Shown one piece after another: positions 10,254-22,335 of a stretch of 64,000 bases of DNA. Below the pieces are notes generated by a model that ran no database searches, was not told the DNA's origin, and saw only the letters and a program-made list of their open reading frames with translations. The position numbers and the translations under genes were made by a program. This stretch comes from Rotaria sordida (taxonomy: Eukaryota; Rotifera; Eurotatoria; Philodinida; Philodinidae): contig CAJNOL010000006.1 of assembly GCA_905250125.1 (NCBI GenBank), positions 428,308 through 492,307 on the forward strand, written 5' to 3'. Within the stretch, counting starts at the first letter, position 1, and each line of letters opens with the position of its first letter.

Positions 10254-12913
10254 GATTGATTTTTGTTAAATAATAAAATAGTAAGTTTGGTTTTTTGTCG
10301 ATGACGATAACGATGACTCAACAAATAAACAATAATGTTGATTTATTGGTTGATATTCAATCATGAATGAATAGTATAGCAAAAGATGGCGTTAAAAAAA
10401 ATTAATGAAATGTTTTCTTTTTTTGATTAATGAATAATTTAAATTATTTGAAAAAATATTTATGAAAATATTATTAAAATGAAAATATGAATTAATAGAT
10501 AGAGGACATTCAGTTGATCAATAGGTGTGATAAATAATAGATGATTGTTGTGTCTGTTCATTTACTTTATTTCAGACGCGATCGGTTGAACTATTTTGCT
10601 TTTAAAATAACAGCTATGATGAGTTAATTTGCGTTTGATCCAGTCGAACTCTGGACACATGCCTGCGTCCATTATAGAGTCGATTGTGGCCTGAAACTGA
10701 ACTAATACTGAGCTGTTTATTATTCATTTCTATCTCAATCTGTATACAAAAAAAAAAAAAGAATAAATAAACTAAACCTGAGTATTAAAAGAATTATTGA
10801 AACATTCATTGAAATTTTTCTCTTTTAGACAGTAACAGATTGTTTATTCAATTTTTAACTTTTGAATAAAAATCAATCAAAATATAGAAGAATAATTACG
10901 AGAAATATCTTTTCATTTTGAAAAACAAATATGTAGCGAAGTTGGTTATCAACCACACATTCATTTATGCAGTAGTACTTTTTCTTTTAGCTAACATTCG
11001 ATAAGACTCAAGGATAAAATCATAATAACAATAATTGAATATTTGATATGTTCATATATAGTGAAATAGAAACTGTTTTGACATACATGTTTCATTTTGC
11101 GTTGGATATTCATGCTTTTAAATGTGGATCATATGGGAATTTTTAAAGGCAATGACTAATCTGTATCATTTAGTGCTCGACTAAAATCACATCCTTTTAA
11201 AAATAGAATCTCGTGTTGTACGTCATTTTCGGGGTAAGGCTATTTTGACACGTACGCCCTGAAAATAAATAACGAAGAAGTATCAATAGGATAAATCGAA
11301 CAAAGAGTTAATTTCTAGAAAGGCGATTTATAGTGCTTTGTAACACATAGTCTTTTTCTTTTAAGAAGAAACGTTATTCAATCTTGAGGCTGATAGATTA
11401 CAAAGAGAAACGGTATCATACAGTGTATATGATTAGAGGGGAGAGAAGTAGGGTGATTTTTCCCTTTTAAATTTTTCTTGCAATCTGCATTTCTCCCTAG
11501 AAATTTTCTGTTGTCAATAAGTAATATCTCTAATAGTTCGATGGAACTGATTGCTTATGTAAAAGCAAAATTATGTTTACAATTTTTTAAAGAAAAACCG
11601 ATTATTTTCTCTCAAATGGAAACTAAATCAGGTTATATTTTGAAGAATAATATATTAAAAAGACAGAAGATAAAGCAAATGTCAAAAGCATAGTTTGATC
11701 GTCAACGCATCTAAAATTCATTTAATAGATACTGTAGAAAATTATGTGCGATGTCCAACTCAATAAATGGACAGCAACTTCAGATGTCCTTTTACTGAAC
11801 ATGCTCCGATCAAATAGTTTATTAGATATTCAATAAATATCTTGTTGCAAAATACTGATATAGTGTACTTTTTTGAAAATGATGCTTACAACACTTTCGT
11901 ACAATACTATAGGTGATACACGGCCAGTTTGTGAGGTGAAGCAATAAAGTTTTAAATGGGTCCATTTATTCCTTTCTGCCAATAGTGGAAGGTGTGAGTA
12001 AAGAGAAGAACACTCACACACATCCATATCAAAATATATATATGAACAAAAGTGATGATGGTAGTGATGATGAGCAATAGATAAAACACCATACAACTAT
12101 TAGAAAACACATTGCTTGTAAACCTATTGTTGTAGACAATTTTTGTATATAGTAAAAATGTATATTTTCATTGATCAGAAATTTCTTTACGAATTTCCTG
12201 ACACGAGAAAAAGTGACGAAGGGAAAAGTGTGCGATGATTGATAATGAGACGATTAAAAGTTCTAGCTGAGAATACATTTTTCTGAAAAAAAAGCTGATG
12301 AATGAAGAATTTCTCTGTAGCTTTAAGAAACTTTCTTCCTTAATTTTTTCCCTTTCTAAGTAGAACCAAATGAAATCTATGGTATCATAGAATTAATTTC
12401 GAACCAGAACAATGTACATTGCTGATAAGCATCATTCTTCACTTGCCGTTAATTTCAAAACATGGTGTATTCAGCTGTCGACAAAGGAAATAAAACAAAC
12501 GTCGTGCAAAATTAGTGTTCAGTTGCTAATGACGTTTTTTTCATGTTTTGCATAGTATTTATATATAGAATAAAAGATACAGCGCTACTTATGTGTAAGA
12601 GATCTTTGCTTCATGGGAGAACGAACTCAATATGAAAATTTTTTTCTTTATTATTGCTATCATCAAATTTATAAATTCTTTTAAAATTTATTCACTTGAA
12701 TTCGATCGTTACGTTAAACAAATAGTATGTAATGAAATTTTTTTCTCGACTTGTATAGTTTACTTTATTTTGTGAATGACAAAATATTTTATGTTTCCTT
12801 TATTATTGATGTTTCGTTTTGAAACGAGCTAGTTTTGATTTATCCAGATACAGTTAGAATAGTTTTTTTGAGTTGACTTTCTCTGTTCAAGTTCATGTTA
12901 TATATTTAAATAT

Positions 12914-13175
12914 TTTTTTGTTAGAAAGACCATATTAGGACGCAAAGCACCACAAAGTCCTTTTGTAAAATAGGCTTTTTTATTACCATATAAGAAAATA
13001 CCTCCATAGAAAAATTCCTATTTTTAGGAATTTTTTAAAGCCATTGAACTTTTGATTCCTTCTTTCCGCTTAAAAAGAATTTAAAAAAAGGACTCGATAG
13101 TGCCCTGCATTCTGACATGCGCTTTCAAACAAAAAGAATTAAGTCGTTAGCATGAAGGTTCACCGAGAAATTTAG
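12914..13175. repeat. Hairpin repeat related to the 411-720 repeat core
   Basis: The right part (13075-13130, with TTTAAAAAAAGGACTCGATAGTGCC, then TGACATGCGCTTTCAAA) is a diverged direct match to 575-625. The similarity runs on to about 13200, where AATCAGCTATTTTTGATAA resembles 687-710. The left part (12925-12965, AGAAAGACCATATTAGGACG, then AAAGTCCTTTTGTAAAA) is the inverted partner. It therefore seems to be a second, more decayed member of the same dispersed family, without the poly(C) termini. Confidence 0.5.
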
Positions 13176-13822
13176 GTTGCCAAATCAGCTATTTTTGATA
13201 AATTCATTAATACTATATTTATTAAAGCAACTTCATATATTAATAGAACAGATCAACTATTGATCACCTATTGAATTTTTTCTTTATTTAAACTTTGATA
13301 GTTTGAAGGAAAGAAATTTTTTTAATTTATGTATCATGTTAGAGGAGTAAATGAAAATAATAATAAAATAATAATAAATTTTGCTTTTTCTTTTTTTGTT
13401 TGTTTTAATTTTAATCTTAGCTTTATTTTGACTTGTGTTGAATTTTCGGTCCTATTTATACGACCATCATCAGAATGTTGACTAGAAGCATATGAAAGAG
13501 ATAATTCATTATGTTATTAGACCATAAGTGATGTTGATGACCAGCATAGTATTTTCACTATAACTGTTGTTGAACATCATACTCTTGCTATAACAAGTCG
13601 ATTTCCATTTTAGAGACGTGCATTCTAACGCGAAAGTTGACTATTATCTCGAAAATGATTTTTTAACATTCAGTGGCAAATAAAGAATTCTACGTTATGA
13701 AAAAGCTCAGATATTTAAAGGATCGTAATACCGATTCTCACAGCCAAAAGGACGAGTGATGATTTCTTGAGAAATTAGCCCAATTGAATTTTAATGATTT
13801 CTTGGTATAGGAACAAAGACGA

Positions 13823-14093
13823 AGATGGGGTGTAGGTGCGTGACTGCGGGGTATGGGTGTGCATGAAGTGTGGATGTGGACGTGGATGTGTGTGAGGGTG
13901 CATTAGAAGTAGGCCAGGTCATTCACAATCACACCCACAACATCAGCCCCGCCTATATTCATACTCCGCCTGCACCATTCTCACAAACACTACTCATATT
14001 CATACGATCACCCACTTACAACCACAATCATACTCACATTCACATCCAAGCCCACACGATCACTTACCCACACCTACACACCATCATTAGTTC
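13823..14093. repeat. GT-rich block facing a CA-rich block (degenerate TGTGGG/CCCACA)
   Basis: The first part (about 13823-13909) is G/T-rich on the plus strand, with units such as GTGTGG, TGTGGATGTGGACGTGGA and TGTGTGAGGG. The second part (about 13921-14093) is almost pure A/C/T, with CACACCCAC, CACCCAC, CCCACACGATCAC and TACCCACACC. Read on the minus strand it gives GTGTGGG-type units. The block is thus an inverted pair of degenerate GT-rich arrays. TGTGGG is the telomeric repeat reported for bdelloids, so an interstitial telomere-like relic is possible. Simple-sequence drift is the plainer alternative. Confidence 0.5.
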
Positions 14094-14112
14094 TATTATA
14101 TCGTGAAGCCAG

Positions 14113-14690
14113 CAAATTGTTTATGTTAATATAAATTTTGTATACATCTCTTCATAGACAAATCATCAAAACTTGAATTGTTGTCGAAAGATGCATGATA
14201 AAATTCTTTATAATAATTGAAATCAAAGATTCTCTCTGCTTGCAACAATAAATTTAGAGAGAGCTAAAGTAGAAGATATATAAGATGCTCTAATTCTCTA
14301 CTCATTGGAATTAATTTCCCTTTTGTATCTAAACAATAATCGCATGTGACATGCTTTTAATTCTTTCTGAGGATTTTCAAGCATCCATCAAGACAACCAT
14401 ATCGTCTGTATTATGCTACTGAGCAATGGATTTTTGTACAATAGAATTTGTTTAGATCGTAAACTTGTATTTTCGGGAGAGTGTACATCATTATTAGAGT
14501 GAACAATTAGAGCATCTTATACATCTTTCATTGTAGTTCTCTCTAAATTCATTATTACAAGTCAAGAGAATCTTTTACTTTAACTATTGTAGTGACTTTT
14601 ACGACGCATCTTTAAAAAAAAATTCAAGCTTTAACGTTTGTCTGTGCGGAGATAGACACAAAATATATATAACTACAAATATTTTTTTAT
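14113..14690. mobile_element. Long palindromic repeat with an extra partial copy downstream
   Basis: The left arm (AAAGATTCTC, then AATTTAGAGAGAGCTA, then ATAAGATGCTCTAATT, about 14225-14300) is inverted at about 14500-14580 (AATTAGAGCATCTTAT, then TTCTCTCTAAATT, then GAGAATCTTT). Matching extends outward through ACTTGAATTGTT/AATTCAAGCTTTAA to AATTTTGTATACATCTC and its inverse near 14640-14675. A third, direct partial copy of the right arm lies at about 14715-14865 (TACATCTTTAAT, AACAAGTCAGAAGACTCTTA, AAAATTCAAGGCTTTA). No transposase is present, and the precise ends are uncertain. Confidence 0.62.
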
Positions 14691-15754
14691 TCTTTCGATA
14701 TACTGTGATATACCAAAGTTTCATACATCTTTAATTTGACTTTTCTAAAAATCCATAAGAACAAGTCAGAAGACTCTTATGATATAGTTTTTGTAAAGAA
14801 TTCGACAGCGCATATTTTACAACAAAATTCAAGGCTTTATAATTTGCCTTTGTTGAAATATTTTCAAAATATCTGATGTTGCAATTATTTTTCCTCACTC
14901 GGTATACAATTCTTTTAAAGCTTTGTTTTATTGTTGAGAAAATTGAGCTTTTTCACATTTTGATGGCAAAAAGAGTAAAAACATCATCTTGTATTTATCA
15001 TTTGTCATTGGCACAGCTGAACTGAAAAACAAATTAGATGACAAATTAAAAGTCGACTTCAAAAACTACATCAGATTACAGTTAATTTCAAATATGTTTA
15101 TCCGTTGATTGTATCATGCCAATTTACTTTCTTGGGTATTACTCATCTTTTTCATATGATATCTAATTATATGTGTTATAATTTTATCGAATTACATTCG
15201 AATTTTGTACGAATTCAAATCCAACTAATTTTCGAGCTGTTTGCTTACACCATCTATCTGAATAAATATTAATGGTGTTTCGAAATAATTTAAAACTCCA
15301 ACTGCTTTGTATTCAGATTAAAAAAAATTCTCCATTTTTTTTTCTGCTTTTAAGACATTCCACAGATTCATTAAAATAGTACTAAAATAAGCTGACACAC
15401 TACATAAACTACTATAACGATTACTGATACCATTAATTTGAATGGTGACGATAATGATGGTAATTTGAAAGGAAAGATTTGTATAGATTTATTTAATATG
15501 TTTTTATTTCTTATGATGAAAGTACAAATTAATATGATTTTATGATCAGTAATTGTTTATAAATGAAAATATTATTCTAAACAATAAAACTTGTTTTCAT
15601 GCTCAACATAATTAAATCATTTTGTAGTATTCTTGATCTATTTATACAAAAAAATTAATAGATACGGTATCGAAAAAATGATACAAACACATAACTATGA
15701 TTTATTCATTAAAAATGATTTATATCATAGTATAAAGTGTTTCATATTTTTTAG

Positions 15755-18700
15755 ATGACAGATGATATATTTGATAATATTAAAATTCAATTTGAACAGG
15801 TAGATTTGTTTATGTTTTAGACAAAAAAAATAATTAGTTTATACATTACTGTTTCTGTTCGTTTAGTTTCTATCATTAGTCGGTAATGTTCTTGCACATG
15901 AAAAAGAAATTAATATAATACAGAATAAACTTCGTCGTCATTTTAATATAACATCATCATGTTATTTATGTTCAACAGATTTTCAGTCATTGCTCAAAAA
16001 TATTCATACTGTGTTTACCAAGAATGATAAATCAACGAAATATTTTACACTCTTAGCTTCATTTGATGAACAATTGAAAAGACATAATGTCAAATTATTG
16101 AGGTGAATAAAAATCAATTTCAAGTTTTAATTATTTTCATTGATGTTCGAAAAAATTTCTTGTAACACGATTGAGATAAATTTGAATTAAATTAGTGTTA
16201 TTTATACAATGGACAATTTCTATCGAACATATGCACATGATTTATTTTCTGTCAAAAAATGAATTTTTTTCATAGAAATATTAACTTCGTGTATTCCAAA
16301 ATAAGATTGATGACAAAAAAAAGATCATTTGCGATAGAAAATCCCCAAGGAGAACGCTTACTCTAAACTTCTGTAGAAAAACTTTTTATTTTATAAATCA
16401 ACATATGGTACATTACTCGCTGCGGCTTTTCACGCTGATTCCAAATACATGTTTAATTTACTCTCAAAGTGCTTCTGGGGCCAAAAAATTGCGAAAAACT
16501 TTTTCGAAATCAAGGTTTTTAGAAAACCTGTAGCTCAATCTAGAAGCATTTGGACTAACTGAATGTATGTCCCGGGCACAGAAGAATATTCTCTGAAAGT
16601 TTCATCGATATTGGATAAGTGAAAAAAAAAGCGGCGGCCAGCATTTTTGAAGACATCTTTTGAGAAGATGCTTAGCGTAAAAAGGAATAATTATTTTTTT
16701 TTGAGAATGAAAACTTCTTATAAATCGATAAAGTAGAAGTTCTAGTTGTAGATTATATATGATTTATTGTCCAACTCTTTTTATTTTTCGCAAAAAAAAC
16801 GATGTTTTTCTTTAAAAGTGCTGAAGCTTGACTTTTTTGCGACTAAATTTTTCCCATAAATTCAGCAACTGAAACAAATTTTTTCTACCAAAAAACTGGC
16901 TGTTAATCAAAATGTATAAGTTACTATTCAAATCTCAAAAAAGTTTACTTTCATTTTTCACTAAATATCTACTTTATCATCGACCATGATGCATCCAAAG
17001 ATAAAAATAAATAAAAAGTTTTCTTTTCTTTCAATTATCAACAATATGGAAAAACCCTATAAAACAAGATGATTCAAAAAACAATGCTTCATTCTTTCGA
17101 TCGTTTTTCTCTATACATTTATTAATAGCTCTCAGCTATAGTCAAGTGGGTAAGTGCAGGACATGAACATCAAATTTTACTGCAAGGTGTTGTAGTGCTA
17201 ATACATTTTTGAAATTAGACTGGAAATTAAGGTGATAGCTACGAATGAGAGTCATACAATTTTAATTCGATTTTTTTTCCGTCAAGATAAGGCTATTTGT
17301 CGAAAATAACAATTTTCTATAAAACTTGATTGAAGGCTTCTGGGACCGAGGAATCCAAATCTCTAATCGATTTTTCAAAATTCTTGAGTTCAATTTTTCC
17401 GGTCAGGAGAAGCCTATTTTAAACAAATAGCTGTAAGTTATGAAACGTGAGTAAACAGCAGGAAATAAGCTTACACTGACTGAAAAAAATCGAACTCAAG
17501 AATTTTGAAAAATCAATTAGAGATCCGGATTCCTTGACCTCGGAAACCTTTAGTCAAGTTTTATAGTAAACCATTATTTTCGAAAAATAGCATTGCCTTG
17601 ATTGAAAAAATCAAATTAAAATGGTATGAGTTTCATTCATAAGGATCACCTTAATTTCCAGTTTAATTCCAAATATGTATCAGCATCTTCAGTACCAAAA
17701 TGTGTCGAAAGGTGCTGGGATTTTCAAATCTGCACTTTCTCCTTTGATTATAATGATATAAAATTAAGCATTAGAAAAACACATTCCATCCCAGTACTGT
17801 TTCACTGCGAATGCTTACTAGTTGATAGAATTAGAAATACTACACCTATTAAAGCCTTGTCAATGTCATTACAGGAAGAAACAACATTAAGGTAAAATAT
17901 TAAAAAAAACTGTTCGGAATGAACCATCATCAGTCCAAAGTTTTATTTGATTTCATTCACTCAAAAATTCTTTGCTGGAATTATTGATCAACTCTTTCTT
18001 GTTCTATAATCCCTATAGGAAACATTTTATAGAAATTTAGTTCTCTTGCACTATGAGACATTTAGTAAAAGATTGTATATCAACTTAAAGCCTATCTATT
18101 ATGGACTTTAAGTCAAAAATCTAAATCTAATCTTTATCATAAAAATAATATTTCGGATGTAAGTTGAGTGGATCAGCTATTATTATGTTCAATCATACCC
18201 ATAGCGTACGAAGTGAATGTGATATTCATCCATTTACATGAATCATGTTATCGTGCCTGCTTTGTTGTAAATTACAGAAATTTTTTTCAAATAAAAAAGA
18301 ATAATGAATGCATTACGTATTTAATATATTGGTGCTCGATGGGTTGGGTTCAAACTTTTCCTGTAGATATTAGAAGTCATAAGATTTGTGTTACTGAGTG
18401 AACTGTCAGGTTTAGCCATATGGACTATTTTACTGATACCTTGAAGAAACACATCAGAAGCAACCTTATCATTTCAGATTAATCATTTCGTATTTTTGTT
18501 TCATTAAACTAGGTCACATCGATCGTCAAAAGAACCTTCTAATCCTACTCGTAGTATAGAATCAGTAAAACCAATTTCATCCACAAATGAAAAAATTGGA
18601 ATTATATCATCGAAATCTTCCACTACAACTTCTTTCACGTCATCATTATCTACAAATAATGAAAGTAGTATATCGACATCAGCAGTAGAACAAACGATTG

Positions 18701-21700
18701 AACAACTTCATAATTCATGTAATAATGTCGCATTAGAATTGAATGAATCCCAATTGCCAACGACAAGTCAAGAATTAAAAATAACAACTGATCCAATGTC
18801 TACTTCGGAATATAAAATAGCACGAAAGAAAAAAATTAATAAACTAGAGCGACGATTACGTAGTTTATCAAAAACAATACGTGAATTAGAAGGAAAAGAT
18901 ATGTCATTAGATGAAATGAAACATTGTGATTTATATGCTGTAGAATCAAATTTAAAGAAACGAACATATGAAGTAATTTGAATCGATTTTTTTGTTTTGA
19001 AAAAAAAAAATTTTTCTATTATTGATAAATAATTCAGATTTATATTAAACTTACCGAACTAAAAAGTCAATCATCTTCTACTGAACGAATTCTTGATCAA
19101 CCGGTTACTTTAACAGGTAAGTTTGAATTTTTATTTACAATTGTTCTTTAATATAAATTTTATTTTTTTTGAGGATCTGAAATTGATCATCCATTGATCA
19201 ATAAAGCTCTCGAAGATATGGTTAATCGAACAAAATATTTACCTTCTTTTAATGATGTTCTCAATACAGTAGAAAAAACAAATGATAAATATAAACTTAA
19301 TCTTAGGTATAGTTGAATTGAATTTTTGTTTGTTGTTAATTTCAATTTCATTATAGTGCTGATTTTCGAAAAAATTTTGCTGAAAAATCATTTAAAATAA
19401 TTGGTAAAAAGATAAAAAATCGACGAATGGCTGATTTTAACGATATTATGAATAGTCGTCTACCAGAAGATTTCAAGTAAGATTTGTTTAAGATTTTAAA
19501 ATTTTCTCATTGATTCTTTTTCTATTAGTATTGAACAAAATGATCCTGCGTTGATCAATGTTGAAATTGAAAAAGCGCTATTAGAAAATGAACGTGAAGC
19601 TATTATTAAAACAGAAAAAGTATGTTGAATATTTATTTGTAATATAAAAAAAATGAATTTTTTTTTCTATGTAGATTTTAGATGAATTTTCTCAAATTGA
19701 TCCAAATCTCGAACCAGAAGTGACTATTGAATCATCTGAAGAATCAAATATTGAAAATGATGAAGAGGAAAAATGTGAGGAAGAAGAAGGAGTCGAGTCG
19801 GCGCCTGAAGTGATTGTTGCATTGTCTGAAAATAAGCCTGACGAAATGCAATATGACATCGTTGATATTCTCCCGCCATTCTGTAATAAACATTTCATAA
19901 ACCATACTACCACTTATTATATCTAATATCAATGGATGCCTTAAGAGTATCTTTAGTTTAAAAAAAAACCGCTGTATAACATCCCGCGATGATGAAATAA
20001 GTAAATAGATTCGAAGTATCCCTAATTGAGTGAAAAATAGTGTGAAAAACTAAACATAGGGTGTCTTAAAGTTTTATTGTGAAAAAAAAACACGCGTAAA
20101 TATCTTTTAATCGTTGTAGTGATATACATTAACTTTTCAATATTATGATAGTATGCTCTTTGAAGATTAATTCTATAAATTTTCTGTACTTATACATACT
20201 AGAATACAAATAGTTTTATTTATAAACAAAATTTAAGTCATTTATCATTGTGAAACGAAGAATACAAGTTGAACTAAACCCCTCCCCGCATTAGAAGACC
20301 CCTGGTCTTCTATTATGTGTCGTCGTAAAAATTTCTCAGAGGGGTCTTCTATTATGTCCTAGGCTTTTTACCAATTATTAACTGAAAGTAGTTTTCCAGA
20401 AATCCGAGGCGATTTTCAGGATTCTCATAGGGATTTTCACGGTTTTGAGGGTCGACAGATACATTTGGGCTCATTTTCTAAATATTACCAGCTGAAGAAC
20501 CTAAAAACTGTGCATTTCTGGACGGAAATTCCCTAATTAAAGTTCCTAATTAGCAAATAATTAATTAATTAAAGGGAGGTCTTCTAATACGCCCGATGAA
20601 CTTTTTGTTCAGGGGGGTCTTCTATTATAGGGGAGTCTACTAATATGGGGGGGTCTTCTAATACGGGGAGGGGTTTAGGTATAAAAATGCCAGACGTAGA
20701 TTGTATTAAAGATATTTTTCAACCCTTTTGTGAAACTAGTACAGTAGCAAATCGACAAAATTCATAATATTTGTGAAAATGAGTCTTCCAATCAAGCCAT
20801 GCAATGAATAATTTATTTAGTAAATTTATGAAGAAGATTCACAAGATTGAGTTGAAATTGTTAAACTTTGATACCAGTGTTAGAGAATATTAACACAAAC
20901 AAGAGAATTTTTTTTATCAACAAAGTCGCTTTTCGTTTAAATGATTTATTGATAAATATAAAGTGAAAATGAATCGTCACAAAACATGTACAAACATCTA
21001 GTCGAATTCAAAATGAGAATCAATATTGGAAATAAATTGATTCGAAAATAAATTTTCTACAATACTTTTTCAAACATTTCAAAAACGATCGGTTTGCGTA
21101 TTTCAGATAATAGGGTTCATTTTAAATATTTGTTATAAATCAAATTACATGAAATAAAATTTTAAAGAACACATTACATATAAAATTGATTCAAGTTTTT
21201 CAAAGTTTAAATCGAACCGATGAGATCAAGGACTGAATCAAGTCGAAAACGAGATCGGCTTGAAAAGCTGCGAATAAAAGCGATTCCATCTCTAGAACAC
21301 ACTATGATATTAAACAAAAATTAAAATTGCTTGAACTATGTAAGAAATATCTGCATAGTTTTTCACTGTGGACTTTTGGAACATCTTGTATTAGGAATAT
21401 GAGAGATCTGTTTTCAAGAATAAATTGTTTTATATAAGAGAGAATATATTGAACATTTTCTACTTGATCTACATCGCTTGTTTTCAAATTGATGAAAAAA
21501 ATTACATGAAGAAATGTTCGTATAAATCGTTTTTCCTTAGCTTTAGTCGTTTGTTCAAATGATAAAGCCTATACATTTATAATACTGGATATTTTATTCT
21601 TATCGTTAGAGTCATATCGGTGTATCCTTAATGAATGACTATGATAAGGAAAGAATGATAGCTAAGAATATTAAACAGTGTTTTAATCTAAAACTTTTGT

Positions 21701-22335
21701 CTGTATAGAAATAAACTTCTTTAATTGTCCGAGACAAACTAAAAGACAAATGTCTTCTTTTATCATGTTGATTTTTTAAATATTCATTCACGAATTGAAT
21801 AGTTTAAGTTTCAAACTTTATCAGAAAATATTTCCAGTATTAACTAATATATTTATAATCTATAAATAATCTGATTTCTTTACATTTTTTAGCGTCAGAA
21901 TCCTCTTCTCCTGCAGAACCAGTTGTAACCGAAACAATAAATAATGAAGATCCTGTAGAAGCTACAGTTGAAATTTCTCTTAATGATCGTACATTAACAA
22001 TTTTATCAACAGCTTCTATACCATTAACAAGAGCAGCACGTGATTCATTTGCTTCAATAATTCAAAAATCTGAATCAGAACCTTATATTACTCTTGATGA
22101 AAATGATATTCAAGAATCACAATCTATTGCATTTATACAAGAACATAAGGTGCAAACAATCATACCTCGACGTAGACAACATATAGCTACTGATGAAACT
22201 TTAAACAATCGTTATAAAACACGATTAACCAATAATGATTCATCTGTTTCTCAAAAACGAATATCACCAAAAGACGTTGAATCTTCCAAGTCGAAAAATC
22301 CTAAAATCCACTCTGAGATTGTTATAGTTGATTAA
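15755..22335 (+). CDS. DAXX: DAXX-like histone H3.3 chaperone
   Basis: Nine exons: 15755-15799, 15867-16102, 18513-18972, 19038-19116, 19174-19306, 19357-19476, 19529-19619, 19675-19774 and 21893-22335; 568 aa, all phases consistent. Residues about 16-94 resemble the DAXX N-terminal helical bundle (KLRRHFNITSSCYLCSTDF, then LLASFDEQLKRHN). Residues about 196-400 match the histone-binding domain: KKINKLERRLRSLSKTIREL, SLDEMKHCDLYAVES, LPSFNDVLNTVEK, then a DPALINVEIEKALLENEREA-type helix. An acidic run follows (EENDEEE type), and the protein ends in IVIVD, a hydrophobic-acidic SUMO-interacting motif like the DAXX C-terminus. DAXX loads H3.3 at heterochromatin with ATRX, in the nucleus. The exon 8 donor could instead be 19882 (36 aa longer, same phase). 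Introns 2 and 8 are long and contain palindromic elements. Family call is firm on the histone-binding domain; the N-terminal exon is less certain. Confidence 0.85.
16103..18512. other. Long DAXX intron 2 with no recognised gene
   Basis: This 2.4 kb intron contrasts with DAXX introns of about 50-70 nt. It contains the palindromic element at 17141-17748. The segment 16370-16680 has a different texture (GGGGCC, CCCGGGC, GCGGCGGCC), suggesting an older insertion. Open frames at 17626-17895 and 18168-18401 overlap the repeat or read as non-coding, and I do not support them as genes. Confidence 0.6.
17141..17748. mobile_element. 608 bp TA-flanked palindromic element in DAXX intron 2
   Basis: The halves at 17141-17430 and 17460-17748 are inverted copies. 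ACTGGAAATTAAGGTGAT (17219-17236) pairs with 17647-17664. ATCGATTTTTCAAAATTCTTGAG (17368-17390) pairs with 17492-17514. TATTTGTCGAAAATAAC pairs with a block near 17571-17590. The outer ends are GTCAAGTGGGTAAGTGCAG on the left and CTGCACTTTCTCCTTTGAT on the right, each with TA just outside (17139-17140 and 17749-17750). No transposase. The arms are well preserved, so insertion is relatively recent; the exact ends rest on the TA rule. Confidence 0.75.
20277..20675. mobile_element. 399 bp TA-flanked element with repeated GGGGTCTTCTA motif, DAXX intron 8
   Basis: The terminal inverted repeats are GC-rich and unambiguous: AACCCCTCCCCGCATTAGAA followed by GACCCC at the left end, and its reverse complement at the right end with one mismatch in about 26. 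TA lies directly outside on both sides. The motif GGGGTCTTCTA(T/A)TA, or its complement, recurs inside both ends: near 20297, 20308, 20341, 20577, 20613, 20630 and 20649. The middle has no coding frame. This is a clean non-autonomous DNA element with sub-terminal repeats that could be transposase-binding sites (inference). Confidence 0.8.

Larger units (their letters stand above)
10254..15754. other. Gene-free stretch between divergent PSMD3 and DAXX
   Basis: PSMD3 (minus) and DAXX (plus) are divergent, so the promoters of both must lie here, presumably near 10254-10400 and before 15755. No motif is convincing enough to annotate. The stretch holds a hairpin repeat related to the one at the window start (12914-13175), a GT-rich/CA-rich block (13823-14093) and a long palindrome with an extra copy (14113-14870). 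Open frames are short and unlike any family I recognise. Confidence 0.5.

Noticed and set aside
11478-11693. 71-codon open frame with Lys-rich end
   Set aside because: Short, isolated, no splice partners and no recognisable family; chance cannot be excluded.
17626-17895. 89-codon open frame in DAXX intron 2
   Set aside because: Its first half lies in the right arm of the palindromic element and it shows no family similarity.
18168-18401. 77-codon open frame in DAXX intron 2
   Set aside because: No homology or splice context, and composition is unlike the real exons nearby.
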